A DNA stretch of 64,000 nt from Streptococcus mitis (GCF_001579045.1 NZ_KQ970261.1:212534-276533), one strand, 5' to 3'. Shown: positions 36,776 to 46,613, numbered from the stretch's first letter. Notes: a model not told the origin generated them from the sequence alone. A program made the numbers and translations.

Positions 36776-38465
36776 AACTAGTTTCTATTCTATTTATGTA
36801 TATTTCAACCGTCGTCCCTTTTGAGGGGGCAGAATCGATTTTCATCTGGTAATGTTCTCCAAAATGAAGTTTGAGCCGTTGATCAACATTTTGAAGACCA
36901 ACTCCCCCACGTTTGAGCTGACTTTGACTACTATCACCAACATCTTGGAAACCAACGCCATCATCCTCAATACGGATGACCAATCCTGAATCCTGTTTCT
37001 GGACAGAGACTCTAATATGACCCTGACCTTCCTTTTCCTTAATACCATGGTAAAGAGCATTTTCTACCAAGGGTTGTAGCACCAACTTGGGTAAGACTAG
37101 ATTATCAAAAGTAGAATCTTCATCAATCTCGTATTCCAGCTTATCCCCATAACGTTGTTTTTGGATAAAGAGGTACTGGCGGACATGATTGATTTCGTCA
37201 GACAGGCAAATCAAATCCTTGCCTTGATTGAGCGCCAAGCGGAAATAGGTTGCCAAGGACTTGGTCACCTGAACCACTCGCTGACTATCCTGAAATTCAG
37301 CCATCCAGATGATGGTGTCCAAGGTGTTATAGAGAAAATGCGGATTAATCTGGCTGGAAAGTGCTTGAAGTTCATACTGACGGGTTGTTTCTTCCTGCTT
37401 GCGAATAGCTGTCATCAACTGATCAATCTGATCCAACATGGCATTGAACTGACGAGTCACCTCTCTCAATTCATAAGCACCAGTTTCCTTGGCACGAAGA
37501 TTCTGATTACCAGAAGCAATCTCCAGCATGGTTTCTCTCAAGTCATTCAGAGGAGCAATCCAGCGTTTAAGACTAAGCCACACCAAGCAGAGACAGGCAA
37601 GAAGAGATGTGACACTGGCTCCAAGCAAGGTCCACATGAGTTGACTCCGAACTTGGTCTAACTTCTCCAACGAAGACACACCTATAACCGTCCAATTAGT
37701 TCCAGCAATCTTTTCTTGACTGACATAGGATTTGTGATCTGGAGTATAACCCTGCCCTGTCTCAATATAGGGTTTCATGGCCTCCATTTCACTAGACGAA
37801 CTATAAACTGTGTGTTGAGGATGGTAAACAAATTCATGGTTTTCATTGATGATAAAGGCAAAACCTTGCTGACCTAACTGAAGTTGATTGAGATAGGCTT
37901 CCAGAGTTTCGTAGGAAATATCCAAACGAAGCACGCCCAGATTGGCTCCCTTGGCATCAACAAGTTCCTGAGTGACAGAAATGACCCACTGACTGTCCGA
38001 TTTACGGGCCGGAGTCAAAACAGGCATGGCTCCCTGATAAATGGCCTTTTGATACCAATCCTCAGCCATCATATCAGAAGAAGTTTTCATCTGCACACTG
38101 TCATCTGTAGAAATGACCTGACCGGACTTGGTTACCAAAACCACTGCTTTCAAGTCCTTATCTGCCTTTAAGATGGTCAAAAACAGATTTCGGATTCCCT
38201 TGACCTTGTCTTGGCTGGGATTCTCAGCATAGGCTAGGACATCCGTCTGCTGGGTCAAACTGGTAGAGGTAGTTTCTAATTTTTTGATATAAGACTGGAT
38301 AAAGTGGCTAGTCTGACTGATAGTCGTTTGGCTATTGCCCTCAATGCTAGCCTCAATGGCTGATGAACTAGATTGATAGTAGAAAGTCCCAACCAGAGCT
38401 AGAAGAATGAGAAAGACCAGAAAGATGGAAATAACCATTCTGACTAGGAGAGAAGAACGCTTCAT
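36774..38465 (-). CDS. zmpS: sensor histidine kinase ZmpS (TCS09 type)
   Basis: A 563-residue YesM-type kinase. Two membrane segments (about residues 8-30 and 276-298) enclose an extracellular dCache-like sensor domain; then HAMP (about 300-355), a His_kinase domain with the phospho-acceptor SQINPHFLYNTLDTIIW (about 372-388), and a HATPase domain with N-box NALYHGIK and DDGVGF. It partners with ZmpR, whose gene overlaps its start by 4 bases. The pneumococcal TCS09 pair sits beside zmpB in the same way and affects virulence and metabolism; the ligand is not known. Confidence 0.92.
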   Translation of the reverse strand: MKRSSLLVRMVISIFLVFLILLALVGTFYYQSSSSAIEASIEGNSQTTISQTSHFIQSYIKKLETTSTSLTQQTDVLAYAENPSQDKVKGIRNLFLTILKADKDLKAVVLVTKSGQVISTDDSVQMKTSSDMMAEDWYQKAIYQGAMPVLTPARKSDSQWVISVTQELVDAKGANLGVLRLDISYETLEAYLNQLQLGQQGFAFIINENHEFVYHPQHTVYSSSSEMEAMKPYIETGQGYTPDHKSYVSQEKIAGTNWTVIGVSSLEKLDQVRSQLMWTLLGASVTSLLACLCLVWLSLKRWIAPLNDLRETMLEIASGNQNLRAKETGAYELREVTRQFNAMLDQIDQLMTAIRKQEETTRQYELQALSSQINPHFLYNTLDTIIWMAEFQDSQRVVQVTKSLATYFRLALNQGKDLICLSDEINHVRQYLFIQKQRYGDKLEYEIDEDSTFDNLVLPKLVLQPLVENALYHGIKEKEGQGHIRVSVQKQDSGLVIRIEDDGVGFQDVGDSSQSQLKRGGVGLQNVDQRLKLHFGEHYQMKIDSAPSKGTTVEIYINRIETS

Positions 38466-39199
38466 CGACCTTCCCCCTTCTTAAACTGACGAGGTGTCAC
38501 GCCCGCGATCTGTTTAAAGCGTTGGGTAAAGTAATTCATATCTTCAAAGCCAACCTTTTCTGCGATCTCGTAAATCTTCAGATCTGTAGTTAAAAGCAAG
38601 AGCTTGGCTTGTTTGACACGTTCTCTCACCAGATAATCCTGAAAAGGCAAACCTAACTCTTTCTTAATCAATGAGCTCAGATAAGTCGGACTAAAGCCCA
38701 AGTCACTGGCCAAAGCCTTTAAACTAAACTGGCTATCAGCTAGATGAGACTGGATTTTCTGGGCCATGTTTCCTTCAAACTTATCAGTCAGTAAATCTTG
38801 TAACTGCTCTTCTTTCTCTTCCTTATCCAACTTTTGCTTGATTTTCCCCAACATCTCCTCAATATCCTGACGAGAAAAGGGTTTGAGCAGGTAGTCATCT
38901 ACACCTAGTTTGACAGCAGACAAGGCATAATCAAAATCATCGTAGCCTGTTAAAAAGACCAAATGAACCTGAGGATAGGTTTCTCGTACCAGACTGGCCA
39001 ACTGGATGCCATTCAGCTGAGGCATGTTGATATCGGTTAGAATGATATCTGGCACCTGCTTTTGTATCAATTCCCAAGCCTGTCTTCCATTTTCAGCCTG
39101 ACCGATGATTTCCATATCGTAGGCTGCTACATTGACCAGCTTGGTCAAGCCTTGTCTTACCAGATATTCATCTTCTACGATTAAGATTGTGTGGGTCAT
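38462..39199 (-). CDS. zmpR: response regulator ZmpR (REC-AraC type)
   Basis: A 245-residue YesN-type response regulator. The receiver domain (residues 1-120) has the acidic pocket EDE near 9-11, the phospho-acceptor aspartate in ILTDINMP near 55 and KPF near 105; the C-terminal AraC domain has two helix-turn-helices (LKALASDLGFSPTYLSSLIKK and IYEIAEKVGFEDMNYFTQRFK). ATG at 39199 after AAAGGAGAGAAGC. It overlaps zmpS as ATGA. Confidence 0.93.
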   Translation of the reverse strand: MTHTILIVEDEYLVRQGLTKLVNVAAYDMEIIGQAENGRQAWELIQKQVPDIILTDINMPQLNGIQLASLVRETYPQVHLVFLTGYDDFDYALSAVKLGVDDYLLKPFSRQDIEEMLGKIKQKLDKEEKEEQLQDLLTDKFEGNMAQKIQSHLADSQFSLKALASDLGFSPTYLSSLIKKELGLPFQDYLVRERVKQAKLLLLTTDLKIYEIAEKVGFEDMNYFTQRFKQIAGVTPRQFKKGEGR

Positions 39200-39228
39200 G
39201 CTTCTCTCCTTTGTCACTTACTAGTATC

Positions 39229-39234
39229 AGTATA
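39229..39234 (-). promoter_or_regulatory. extended -10 promoter of zmpRS
   Basis: Minus strand TGCTATACT about 30 bases before the zmpR ATG; no consensus -35. Confidence 0.5.
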
Positions 39235-39269
39235 GCAAAATTCTCCTCTAACTGCTTAGGAAAGACCTC

Positions 39270-40381
39270 TTAATCAACATAATCTAGTAAATAAGCGTAA
39301 CCTTTTTCTTCCATTTGATCTTTGGGAATAAAGCGGATAGAGAGACTATTAATACAGTAGCGCAAGCCACCCTTGTCCTGTGGTCCATCCGTAAAGACAT
39401 GGCCAAGGTGAGAATCTCCAACTCGGCTTCTCACTTCCATGCGAGTCATATTGTAAGACTTATCTTCCTTGTAAGTGGCAACATCTGGACTGATGGGTTG
39501 GGTGAAACTAGGCCAACCACAACCAGACTCAAACTTGTCCTTTGATGAAAAGAGGGGTTCGCCAGTTGCTACGTCTACATAGATGCCAGATTCAAATTTA
39601 TCCCAATAGCGGTTTGAAAAAGCCCGTTCTGTTTGATTTTTCTGGGTAACTGCATACTCCTCAGGTGACAGGGCCTTTTTCAATTCATCATCACTTGGTT
39701 TTGGGTATTTGCTGGCATCAATGACAGGGTAGGCAGCCTGATTGACATTGATATGGCAGTAGCCATTTGGATTTTTCTTGAGATAGTCTTGGTGGTAATC
39801 CTCAGCCACCACGAAATTCTTCAAAGGCTCCTTTTCAACTGCTAGAGGTTGATCGTATTTCTTAGCCACCTCATCAAAGACTTGGTTAATCACCTCTAAA
39901 TCCTTGTCATCTGTGTAATAAACACCAGTACGGTACTGGGTTCCTACATCATTTCCTTGTTTATTTTTGCTGGTCGGATTGATAATGCGGAAGTAATGAA
40001 GCAAGATTTCCTTGAGAGAAATTTGCTTGGCATCATAGGTGACATGGACAGTTTCCGCATGTCCTGTTTGGTTAATCAATTCGTACTTGGTTGTTTCCCC
40101 TCTACCGTTCGCATAGCCTGAAACGGCATCTGTCACTCCGGGAACGCGGGAGAAGTATTCCTCCACTCCCCAGAAACAACCTCCAGCTAGATAAATTTCG
40201 TGCAAGTCTGCGTCTTTACTAATTTCTGTTTTTTCACTGTTTTTCCTCCTTGGCTAACTGCCGCTTTCTCAATTTGCGAGGCATCTGTCTGCCCTGCATT
40301 TCGCATCAATAGAAAATAGAAACCGGTTATGGCTAGGAAAAAGATTCCTGCCAAGACAAACAATTTTACTTTATCATTCAT
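39270..40381 (-). pseudogene. msrAB2: membrane-anchored methionine sulfoxide reductase MsrAB2, frameshifted after the anchor
   Basis: The catalytic part (39270 to about 40205) is intact: MsrA domain with [10 protein letters not shown] and MsrB domain with [10 protein letters not shown] and [11 protein letters not shown]. The N-terminal anchor is in another frame: ATG 40381, membrane segment LFVLAGIFFLAITGFYFLL, then linker to VKK, after which this frame runs out at 40187. One extra A in the A6 tract (T run at 40229-40234 on the plus strand) would restore [20 protein letters not shown] and a protein of about 370 residues. MsrAB2 repairs oxidised surface methionines with electrons from CcdA1 and Etrx1. 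As written, a TTG at 40205 could give only an unanchored cytoplasmic enzyme. Sequencing error is possible. Confidence 0.8.
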
Positions 40382-40390
40382 GGCCTTTCT

Positions 40391-40957
40391 CTACCCCACT
40401 TCTTTCAATGTTTTTAAAATCATATCCTTATCCATAAAACCAGGTTGCGTTTTGACCAGTTTTCCTTCCTTGTCTATAAAGGCTTGAGTTGGATAAGAAC
40501 GGACACCATAACTTTCCAATAGTTTGCCCGACGGGTCAATTAGAACTGGGAAATTTTTATAATCCAAACCCTTGTACCAGTTCTTAAAGTCTGATTCTGC
40601 TTGTTCCCCCTTATGTCCAGGAGAGACCACTGTCAAGACCACATAATCATCACCAGCATCTTTAGCAATTTCATCCGTGTCAGGAAGACTGGCTAGACAG
40701 ATGGAACACCAAGAAGCCCAGAATTTGAGATAGACTTTCTTGCCCTTGTAATCAGATAAGCGGTAGGTCTTGCCATCTACTCCCGTCAATTCAAAATCAG
40801 CAACTTCTTTCCCTTTAGCTGCGCTTGTTTTACTAGCTGTCTGCTCCATCTTCATTTCATCTTTCATTTGGTGTTCACTAGTCATGGACTTGCCTGAACA
40901 AGCCGTCAAACAAAGAAGCGAACCTGCTCCAAGAACACATGTTTGCCATTTTTTCAT
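40391..40957 (-). CDS. etrx1: extracellular thioredoxin-like lipoprotein Etrx1
   Basis: A 188-residue lipoprotein. Lipobox LTAC (cysteine near residue 20), a short linker, then a TlpA/thioredoxin domain with the active site WASWCSIC (about 80-87) and the cis-proline segment SYPT. It passes electrons from CcdA1 to MsrAB2 outside the membrane. ATG 40957 with AAAGGAATATCAGT before it. Middle gene of ccdA1-etrx1-msrAB2. Confidence 0.93.
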   Translation of the reverse strand: MKKWQTCVLGAGSLLCLTACSGKSMTSEHQMKDEMKMEQTASKTSAAKGKEVADFELTGVDGKTYRLSDYKGKKVYLKFWASWCSICLASLPDTDEIAKDAGDDYVVLTVVSPGHKGEQAESDFKNWYKGLDYKNFPVLIDPSGKLLESYGVRSYPTQAFIDKEGKLVKTQPGFMDKDMILKTLKEVG

Positions 40958-40976
40958 ACTGATATTCCTTTCCATT

Positions 40977-41687
40977 TTATTCAAATAATTGACTTAAAAT
41001 TGAAGCATTTCCAAACAGAACCAAGATTCCCATCACAATAATGAGAAAACCACCCACTTTTTTGAGGATTCCGAGATAGGGATGGAGTTTTCGAAAACGT
41101 TTCAAAACATAGCTGGAGGCTAGAGCTAGAACCAAAAATGGTAACGCCAAACCCAGCGTGTAAATCAACATGAGACCAGCTCCCTGCCAAGCACCTGAAC
41201 CACCTGAAGCCGCTAAGGCCAAAACAGAGCCCAGAACCGGTCCCACACATGGCGTCCAAGCAAAACTAAAGGTCAATCCCAGTAAAAATGCCTGACTATA
41301 GCCCTTACCCTTTTGCCCCTGTCTCTTCAATTGTAGCCTTCTTTCCTTGTAGAGTCCCTGAAAATGTAAGACTTCCATCTGGTGCAGACCCAAGAGAATG
41401 ATAACCGCACCTGTCACATACTGAAACCAAGAGGCATACAAAAGGTCTCCTAAAAAACCAGCACCATATCCCAGTAAGATAAAGATAAAAGAAATACCCG
41501 CTATAAAGGCCAGAGTTCGCAATAAACTGACAACTGAGATTGAAAATTTGCCACTAGAAGCCTGAGCACCATCTTTGTCATCCAACAAGACCCCTGCATA
41601 GACCGGTAACAAGGGTAAGATACAAGGAGAAAAGAAGGAAAGAATTCCAGCAAGAAAAGCACTGATAAAAAAGATAATCGTATCCAT
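40977..41687 (-). CDS. ccdA1: cytochrome c biogenesis-type thiol transporter CcdA1
   Basis: A 236-residue protein with six membrane segments and the two conserved cysteines in SFFSPCILPLLPVY (about residue 22) and TPCVGPVLGSVLAL (about 146). It moves reducing power across the membrane to Etrx1. First gene of its unit; TATAAT lies about 35 bases upstream on the minus strand. Intact and of normal length. Confidence 0.93.
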   Translation of the reverse strand: MDTIIFFISAFLAGILSFFSPCILPLLPVYAGVLLDDKDGAQASSGKFSISVVSLLRTLAFIAGISFIFILLGYGAGFLGDLLYASWFQYVTGAVIILLGLHQMEVLHFQGLYKERRLQLKRQGQKGKGYSQAFLLGLTFSFAWTPCVGPVLGSVLALAASGGSGAWQGAGLMLIYTLGLALPFLVLALASSYVLKRFRKLHPYLGILKKVGGFLIIVMGILVLFGNASILSQLFE

Positions 41688-41689
41688 TG

Positions 41690-41927
41690 CCTTCCTCCAT
41701 TCTTTGATTTGATAGGACTATTATAGCTCCAAAAATCAAGAAAAAATAGGGACAATGATAGGGAAAAATAGGAATTTAATCAGGTTATACTTTAAAAAAT
41801 CAAAAGAAGCATAAATACAAAAGGTAAGCTACCTTACTGTTTCAGAGAACACATCAAGCATAACTGAAAACAGATTCTTCCATCTACCACGGAAAAATCT
41901 GTCATTAACTTATTGATTTGCAAAAAC
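41690..41927. other. intergenic stretch without recognised gene
   Basis: Apart from a TATAAT box for ccdA1 near 41720 I see no gene, repeat or RNA in this AT-rich stretch. It borders the nuclease gene fragment at 41928. Confidence 0.5.
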
Positions 41928-42113
41928 TACTCCTCAGAGTATCCCTTTATTCCAGCAGTTAATCTGCTTTACTAATCGCTCGAGTCGCTGGGTAAAGGGC
42001 TTGTTCCCAAAAAACTCCAACCATGGCTTGCACACTTTATCTTTGCTGGTTTCTCTGTATTTTTTAATTCCAAGAACGCCATCTTGACCAGATGGTTTTC
42101 TTGTCCATTATTG
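41928..42113 (-). pseudogene. degenerate internal fragment of an Rpn-family nuclease gene
   Basis: This stretch is close to 42361-42545 of the complete neighbouring gene by eye (TNNGQENHLVKMAFLELK, FFGNKPFTQ). It has lost a base in an A tract (AAAAAA against AAAAAAA in the intact copy), which shifts the frame, and breaks off on both sides. It begins immediately at the stop codon of the intact copy, so two copies have recombined or one was partly duplicated. Confidence 0.8.
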
Positions 42114-43022
42114 GTGATAATCTGTCAATAGCGCCTCAAACTCAGCGACGGTCATTCCCAATTGTTCACTCGCAAATTCGGAAGTTAAAACATGTTGGTG
42201 GACTAAGTCTAGAAAGGTAAAGATTTTCCCACGCTCCAGTCCCTGTTCAAGACCACGTTCTAAGCCCTTTTCCTCTGCTTGTTCCAAGGCATAGTCCTGC
42301 GCTAACAATGCCTGTTCTTCACGCATACGTAGTTGACTAAACATCTTCCTGTCCTCCTCGGACCAGCTCTTATAGTCTAGCAGTTGGTCTGCTTGGCTGA
42401 TGGCTCGCTCGGGTTCTTGGGTAAAGGGTTTATTCCCAAAAAACTCCAACCACGGTTTGCGAATGCTATCTTTGCTGGTTTCTCTATATTTTTTTAATTC
42501 CAAGAACGCCATCTTAACTAAATGGTTTTCCTGACCATTGTTGGTAATGGTTAAAACCTCACCCGTCGTGTCCTCGCGCATACTAAAACTATGAAAAGCT
42601 TGATCATCTGAGAAGTAATTACTATCTACAATAGCGATAGCGTATACTGGTGCGATGTGTTTATAGCTCTGGTGGGTATCACCTTCTCGTTGGCGAATTT
42701 TTTCTAGGTTTTGATTGACCTGACTACACAGGTAAGCCCACAGACGATTGATGAAAAAATTCTGATGATGGACTTGAATCTCAATGATTACTTGAGTGCC
42801 ATTATCTAGTTCAGCTAAGACGTCTATACTGGTATAGAAATCCTGCGCCGAGTACGGCATGGAAGGCAATACATGAATATTGCTCCCCTCTAAAATGGTC
42901 ACATTTTTTGCAGGCAAGTCCAACATATCGCGAATAAATTGACAAGTGATTTCTGGATTGCTAAAGATTTTCTTAGCAACCAAGTCATTAGTTGGGCTGA
43001 TGCCCGGATGTCTGAGAATCAT
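42108..43022 (-). CDS. Rpn-family PD-(D/E)XK nuclease / putative transposase
   Basis: A 304-residue protein with the Rpn pattern: NDLVAKKIFSNPEI start, nuclease core D in YTSIDVLAELDNG, and the E-x-Q motif IIEIQVHHQ (about residues 70-90), with a C-terminal helical tail with repeats (EKGLERGLEQGLERGK) that varies between family members. Rpn proteins promote recombination-like DNA events and are spread as small mobile-like genes. AAGGAGGGAATGG precedes the ATG. A broken fragment of a second copy follows directly. Confidence 0.88.
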   Translation of the reverse strand: MILRHPGISPTNDLVAKKIFSNPEITCQFIRDMLDLPAKNVTILEGSNIHVLPSMPYSAQDFYTSIDVLAELDNGTQVIIEIQVHHQNFFINRLWAYLCSQVNQNLEKIRQREGDTHQSYKHIAPVYAIAIVDSNYFSDDQAFHSFSMREDTTGEVLTITNNGQENHLVKMAFLELKKYRETSKDSIRKPWLEFFGNKPFTQEPERAISQADQLLDYKSWSEEDRKMFSQLRMREEQALLAQDYALEQAEEKGLERGLEQGLERGKIFTFLDLVHQHVLTSEFASEQLGMTVAEFEALLTDYHQ

Positions 43023-43037
43023 CCATTCCCTCCTTCT

Positions 43038-43043
43038 ATTATA
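43038..43043 (-). promoter_or_regulatory. extended -10 promoter of the Rpn gene
   Basis: Minus strand TGGTATAAT, 15 bases before the ATG at 43022, leaving just room for the AAGGAGGG binding site. Confidence 0.55.
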
Positions 43044-43166
43044 CCATATTTTAAAATCTAATTTTGCTAGATTCTATGGTTCTATCTATTTATTCGGAAA
43101 AGAGAGGATAAATGAAATAGTAAATAAAAAATAAGAACAGAGGATAAGCAATAAATGTTAAGCTTA

Positions 43167-43715
43167 TCAGTCCTCCTTACTTATCTGATAATAAATAAGG
43201 TCCGCAAGATAGCCTTTTCTCTCTACACCATTGGTAATAGTCTTTTGATAGGACATTCCAGCCTTCTCCATGACACGACCTGAAGCTGGATTGAGACTGG
43301 CATAACGTGCCTTGACTTCTTGAAAGCCTGCTTGAGTAAAACAAAAATCCAAGGCCGCTTTCAAGGCCTCTGTCATAAGACCACGACCCCAATAGTTTTT
43401 TCCTAAAACATAGCCAATTTCACAAGAAGAATCGTTCTCATCTATTGCAACGATGCTGATATCTCCAATCACTTGTTTTGGGTCTTCTTTGAGGCAAATG
43501 GCCCATTTGTAATAGTTGGGATTAGCATAGGAAGCAACCCAATTGCGAATCGAGTTTCGAGTGATTTCGACATCAGGATGGGGATCCCAAGTGACGTAGG
43601 TTAGATTCTCAGCAGACGAAGCCCAATTCTGAAACATGGCTTCTGCATCACTTTCCACAAATCTTCGCAAGATTAAACGATCTGTCTGTAATATTTGTGT
43701 ACCGATAGATTTCAT
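43167..43715 (-). CDS. GNAT N-acetyltransferase, RimJ/RimL type
   Basis: A 182-residue protein starting MKSIGTQILQTDRLILRRF, typical of the RimJ/RimL-like GNAT group (Acetyltransf_3), with the acetyl-CoA loop GYVLGKNYWGRGLMTEAL (about residues 100-118) and a C-terminal NPASGRVMEKAGM motif. Substrate unknown (protein N-termini or small amines are typical). ATG 43715 follows GAGGTAGCGTC; an in-frame ATG 15 codons upstream is less likely. Confidence 0.85.
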   Translation of the reverse strand: MKSIGTQILQTDRLILRRFVESDAEAMFQNWASSAENLTYVTWDPHPDVEITRNSIRNWVASYANPNYYKWAICLKEDPKQVIGDISIVAIDENDSSCEIGYVLGKNYWGRGLMTEALKAALDFCFTQAGFQEVKARYASLNPASGRVMEKAGMSYQKTITNGVERKGYLADLIYYQISKED

Positions 43716-43810
43716 GACGCTACCTCGCTTTCTGATAGATGATTCTATGTCCAATCTCAATTTAAATTTACTTTGCTTTTGAATTTCAAGACAAGAAGCT
43801 AAAAAGGTCC

Positions 43811-44234
43811 ACCGGACCTTCCTCGCTTACCTGTTTCCATGCTCGGGGTAAAAATACTAAACTCAGTAACAACTAGAAAACGAGTTTTTCGTCTAATCCC
43901 TTGACGCAGTCGCTGTCTGGTTTGAAATGCGCTCTAGCAAGCTTTTTCAAACCTAGTCATCGTTGCGGGGGTGAGACGACGAAATCGAACTCTTCAAGTT
44001 ACCGGACCTTCTCTCGCTTACTTGTTTCCATGCTCGGGGTAAAAAGGCTAAACTCAGTGACAGCTAGAAAACAAGTTTTTCATCTAGTTCCTTGACGCAG
44101 TCGCTGTCTGGTTTGAAATGCGCTTTTCCAAGCTTTTTCAAACCTAGTCATCGTTGCGGGGGTGAGACAACGGAATCGAACTCTGTGAGTTACCGGATCT
44201 TCCTCGCTTACTTGTTTCCGTGCTCGGGCTGAAA
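43811..44234. repeat. 190-bp tandem repeat, 2.2 copies
   Basis: Copies begin with ACCGGA(C/T)CTT at 43811, 44001 and 44192 (third copy only about 43 bases). Units share long identical stretches such as TTGACGCAGTCGCTGTCTGG and CTAGTCATCGTTGCGGGGGT. No convincing coding frame spans them; short shadow frames are not supported by a ribosome binding site. It fills the gap between the GNAT gene and the 3' end of nadE. Confidence 0.85.
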
Positions 44235-44253
44235 ACCTCCACTGGAGGTTTTC
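44231..44253 (-). terminator. hairpin terminator overlapping the nadE stop codon
   Basis: GAAAACCTCC pairs perfectly with GGAGGTTTTC around a three-base loop. The stem includes part of the nadE stop codon. Confidence 0.65.
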
Positions 44254-45076
44254 ACTCCCAAAAGTCATCAAATACGGTGATGGGTAGGTGGCGTTTGTGC
44301 TGGCCTTTATGCCACCAGTTTTCAATAGTCGCTTGAGCTTCTGGGCTAACTTGTTTGCCTTCTAGGTAGTCATCAATCTCTACATAGGTGACTCCGAGAG
44401 CTACTTCATCAGCTAGGCCTGGTTTATCTTCTTCTAGGTCTGCTGTTGGGATTTTTTCATAAAGGGCTGGGTCTGCACCAAGTTCCTTCAATAGTTGTTT
44501 TCCTTGGCGTTTATTGAGGCGGAAAAGAGGGAGAATATCCGCACCACCATCACCAAACTTGGTAAAGAAACCTGTGATATTTTCCGCAGCATGGTCTGTT
44601 CCAATGACCGCTCCGCTATGGGCACCAGCAAGGGCATATTGGGCAATCATACGGCAACGTGCCTTGATATTTCCCTTGTTAAAGTCTGAAACAGGGCTTC
44701 CTGTCGCTTCAACAACAGCTGTCATGGCATCAGCTGATTCCTTGATATTCACAACCAAGCTGACATCTGGCTGGATGAAAGCGAGGGCTTTTTGAGCATC
44801 TGCTTCATCAGCTTGCACTCCGTATGGCAGGCGGACAGCGATAAATTTGTAGCTATCATCTCCAGTTTCTGCGCGCAGTTCTTCCATAGCTAATTGGGCC
44901 AATCGACCTGCCAAGGTTGAGTCTTGTCCCCCAGAAATCCCTAGTACAAAGGTTTTTAGGAAGGGATGTTTTTTGAGGTATCTCTTTAAGAAATCAATAG
45001 AACGACGGATTTCTTCTTGGGCATCAATCACAGGTTTGACACCCAATTCTTGGATAATTGTTTCTTGCAAACTCAT
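44252..45076 (-). CDS. nadE: NH3-dependent NAD+ synthetase
   Basis: A 274-residue protein with the PP-loop SGGQDS (about residues 47-52) for ATP pyrophosphatase activity, the [14 protein letters not shown] segment and the [22 protein letters not shown] signature. It makes NAD+ from deamido-NAD+, ATP and ammonia; there is no glutaminase domain. The ATG overlaps the pncB stop as ATGA, so the two steps of nicotinate use are coupled. Confidence 0.95.
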   Translation of the reverse strand: MSLQETIIQELGVKPVIDAQEEIRRSIDFLKRYLKKHPFLKTFVLGISGGQDSTLAGRLAQLAMEELRAETGDDSYKFIAVRLPYGVQADEADAQKALAFIQPDVSLVVNIKESADAMTAVVEATGSPVSDFNKGNIKARCRMIAQYALAGAHSGAVIGTDHAAENITGFFTKFGDGGADILPLFRLNKRQGKQLLKELGADPALYEKIPTADLEEDKPGLADEVALGVTYVEIDDYLEGKQVSPEAQATIENWWHKGQHKRHLPITVFDDFWE

Positions 45077-46533
45077 TCTTCTTCTCCTTCACCAAGGGCT
45101 TCCTTGCGCATTTTGTCAATCAAATCCATCTTGTCTTGCCATACATCACGCGCCAAATCCACTGGATAATGCTGCGGATTGAGCACACGCTTGTACTCAT
45201 CCCACAACTTGTCAAATTCCTTACGGGCATAAGCCTGAATCTCAGTCAAGCTAGGCAACTTGTAAATCAATTGTCCGTCTTTGAAAATATCCACCAAGAG
45301 AGGAACAGCATCAAAATTACGAACTGTCTTCTTGATGTAGGTATAGGTCGGATGGAACATCTTGATTTCAGTCATGTCGCTCACATCCACACCATCATAG
45401 GTGATGTAGTCACCCTCTGACTTACCTTTTTCACGACTAGTAATGCGCCACACCTGCTTCTTACCTGGCGTAGACACTTTTTCCGCATTATTTGACAGCT
45501 TGATGGTGTTGCGCATCTGGCCACTTTCATCTTCGATGGCCACAATCTTATACACTGCCCCAAGAGCTGGTTGGTCATAGGCTGTGATCAGCTTGGTTCC
45601 CACACCCCAGACATCAATCTTAGCCTTTTGCATCTTGAGGTTGAGGATGGTATTTTCATCTAGATCATTTGAAGCATAAATCTTGGCCTCTGTAAATCCA
45701 GCCTCGTCAAGCTGCTGACGGACTTTCTTGGAAATGTAGGCAATATCCCCAGAGTCAATCCGCACACCCATAAAGTTAATCTGGTCGCCCAGCTCACGCG
45801 CCACCTGAATGGCAGCTGGCACACCGATGCGAAGGGTGTCATAGGTATCCACAAGAAAGACGCAATTTTTGTGGGTCGCAGCATAAGCCTTGAAGGCCTC
45901 ATAGTCGTTCCCATAAACCTGCACCAAGGAATGGGCATGGGTCCCCAAGACAGGAATGTCAAAGAGTTTACCAGCACGCACGTTGCTGGTTCCATTGGCA
46001 CCACCAATCACCGCTGCGCGTGTTCCCCATATAGCCGCATCCATTTCTTGCGCCCGACGTGTTCCAAACTCCATCAAAGGCTCATCTTCAATAACTGAAC
46101 GAATACGAGCTGCCTTGGTAGCCACCAAAGTCTGGTAGTTAACGATGTTCAAAAGGGCTGTTTCGACCAACTGACATTGGGCTAGAGGGCCTTCCACCTG
46201 CACAATCGGTTCATTAGCAAAAACCAGATCCCCTTCTTGGGCAGAACGAACGGTCAACTCCAACTTGAAATTGCGGAGATAGTCCAAGAATGCCCCATGA
46301 TAGCCCAGCGACTCCAAATAGGCAATATCACTATCTGAAAAACGCAAGTCTTCAAGATAGTTCACGATTCTTTCCAAACCAGCAAAAACCGCATAGCCGT
46401 TCTTAAAAGGCTGTTGGCGGAAATAAACCTCAAAGACCGCCTTTTTATTGTGAATCCCTTGGTCAAAGTAAACCTGCATCATGTTAATCTGGTACAAGTC
46501 CGTGTGCAATGTCAAACTATCATCTGGATACAT
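45073..46533 (-). CDS. pncB: nicotinate phosphoribosyltransferase
   Basis: A 486-residue type II NAPRTase ([38 protein letters not shown] start; phosphoribosyl-binding region [17 protein letters not shown] near residue 255; HSLVQVYG with the family histidine). It turns nicotinate and PRPP into nicotinate mononucleotide, the entry of the Preiss-Handler route finished by nadE. Promoter with extended -10 at 46608-46613. Confidence 0.94.
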   Translation of the reverse strand: MYPDDSLTLHTDLYQINMMQVYFDQGIHNKKAVFEVYFRQQPFKNGYAVFAGLERIVNYLEDLRFSDSDIAYLESLGYHGAFLDYLRNFKLELTVRSAQEGDLVFANEPIVQVEGPLAQCQLVETALLNIVNYQTLVATKAARIRSVIEDEPLMEFGTRRAQEMDAAIWGTRAAVIGGANGTSNVRAGKLFDIPVLGTHAHSLVQVYGNDYEAFKAYAATHKNCVFLVDTYDTLRIGVPAAIQVARELGDQINFMGVRIDSGDIAYISKKVRQQLDEAGFTEAKIYASNDLDENTILNLKMQKAKIDVWGVGTKLITAYDQPALGAVYKIVAIEDESGQMRNTIKLSNNAEKVSTPGKKQVWRITSREKGKSEGDYITYDGVDVSDMTEIKMFHPTYTYIKKTVRNFDAVPLLVDIFKDGQLIYKLPSLTEIQAYARKEFDKLWDEYKRVLNPQHYPVDLARDVWQDKMDLIDKMRKEALGEGEEE

Positions 46534-46561
46534 ACTCTTCCTACTTCCTTAACTAGAAACC

Positions 46562-46613
46562 CATGAAAATTTTCAAAAACTTTCATGTATTCCAATAAAT
46601 TAGTACTATTATA
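46562..46613 (-). promoter_or_regulatory. pncB promoter and leader hairpin
   Basis: Minus strand TGATATAAT is an extended -10 (hexamer 46608-46613). The leader contains CATGAAA...TTTCATG at 46562-46587, a hairpin of 7-10 bp about 30 bases before the ATG. No nicotinate-type repressor site was recognised. Confidence 0.5.

Noticed and set aside
43143-43168. Terminator after the GNAT gene (GATAAGC...GCTTATC)
   Set aside because: A seven-base stem with a 12-base loop and no direct T run; too weak to call.
44080-44325. 81-residue frame across the tandem repeat and nadE end
   Set aside because: It overlaps the nadE 3' end in another frame, has no ribosome binding site and runs through the repeat units without a conserved protein sequence.
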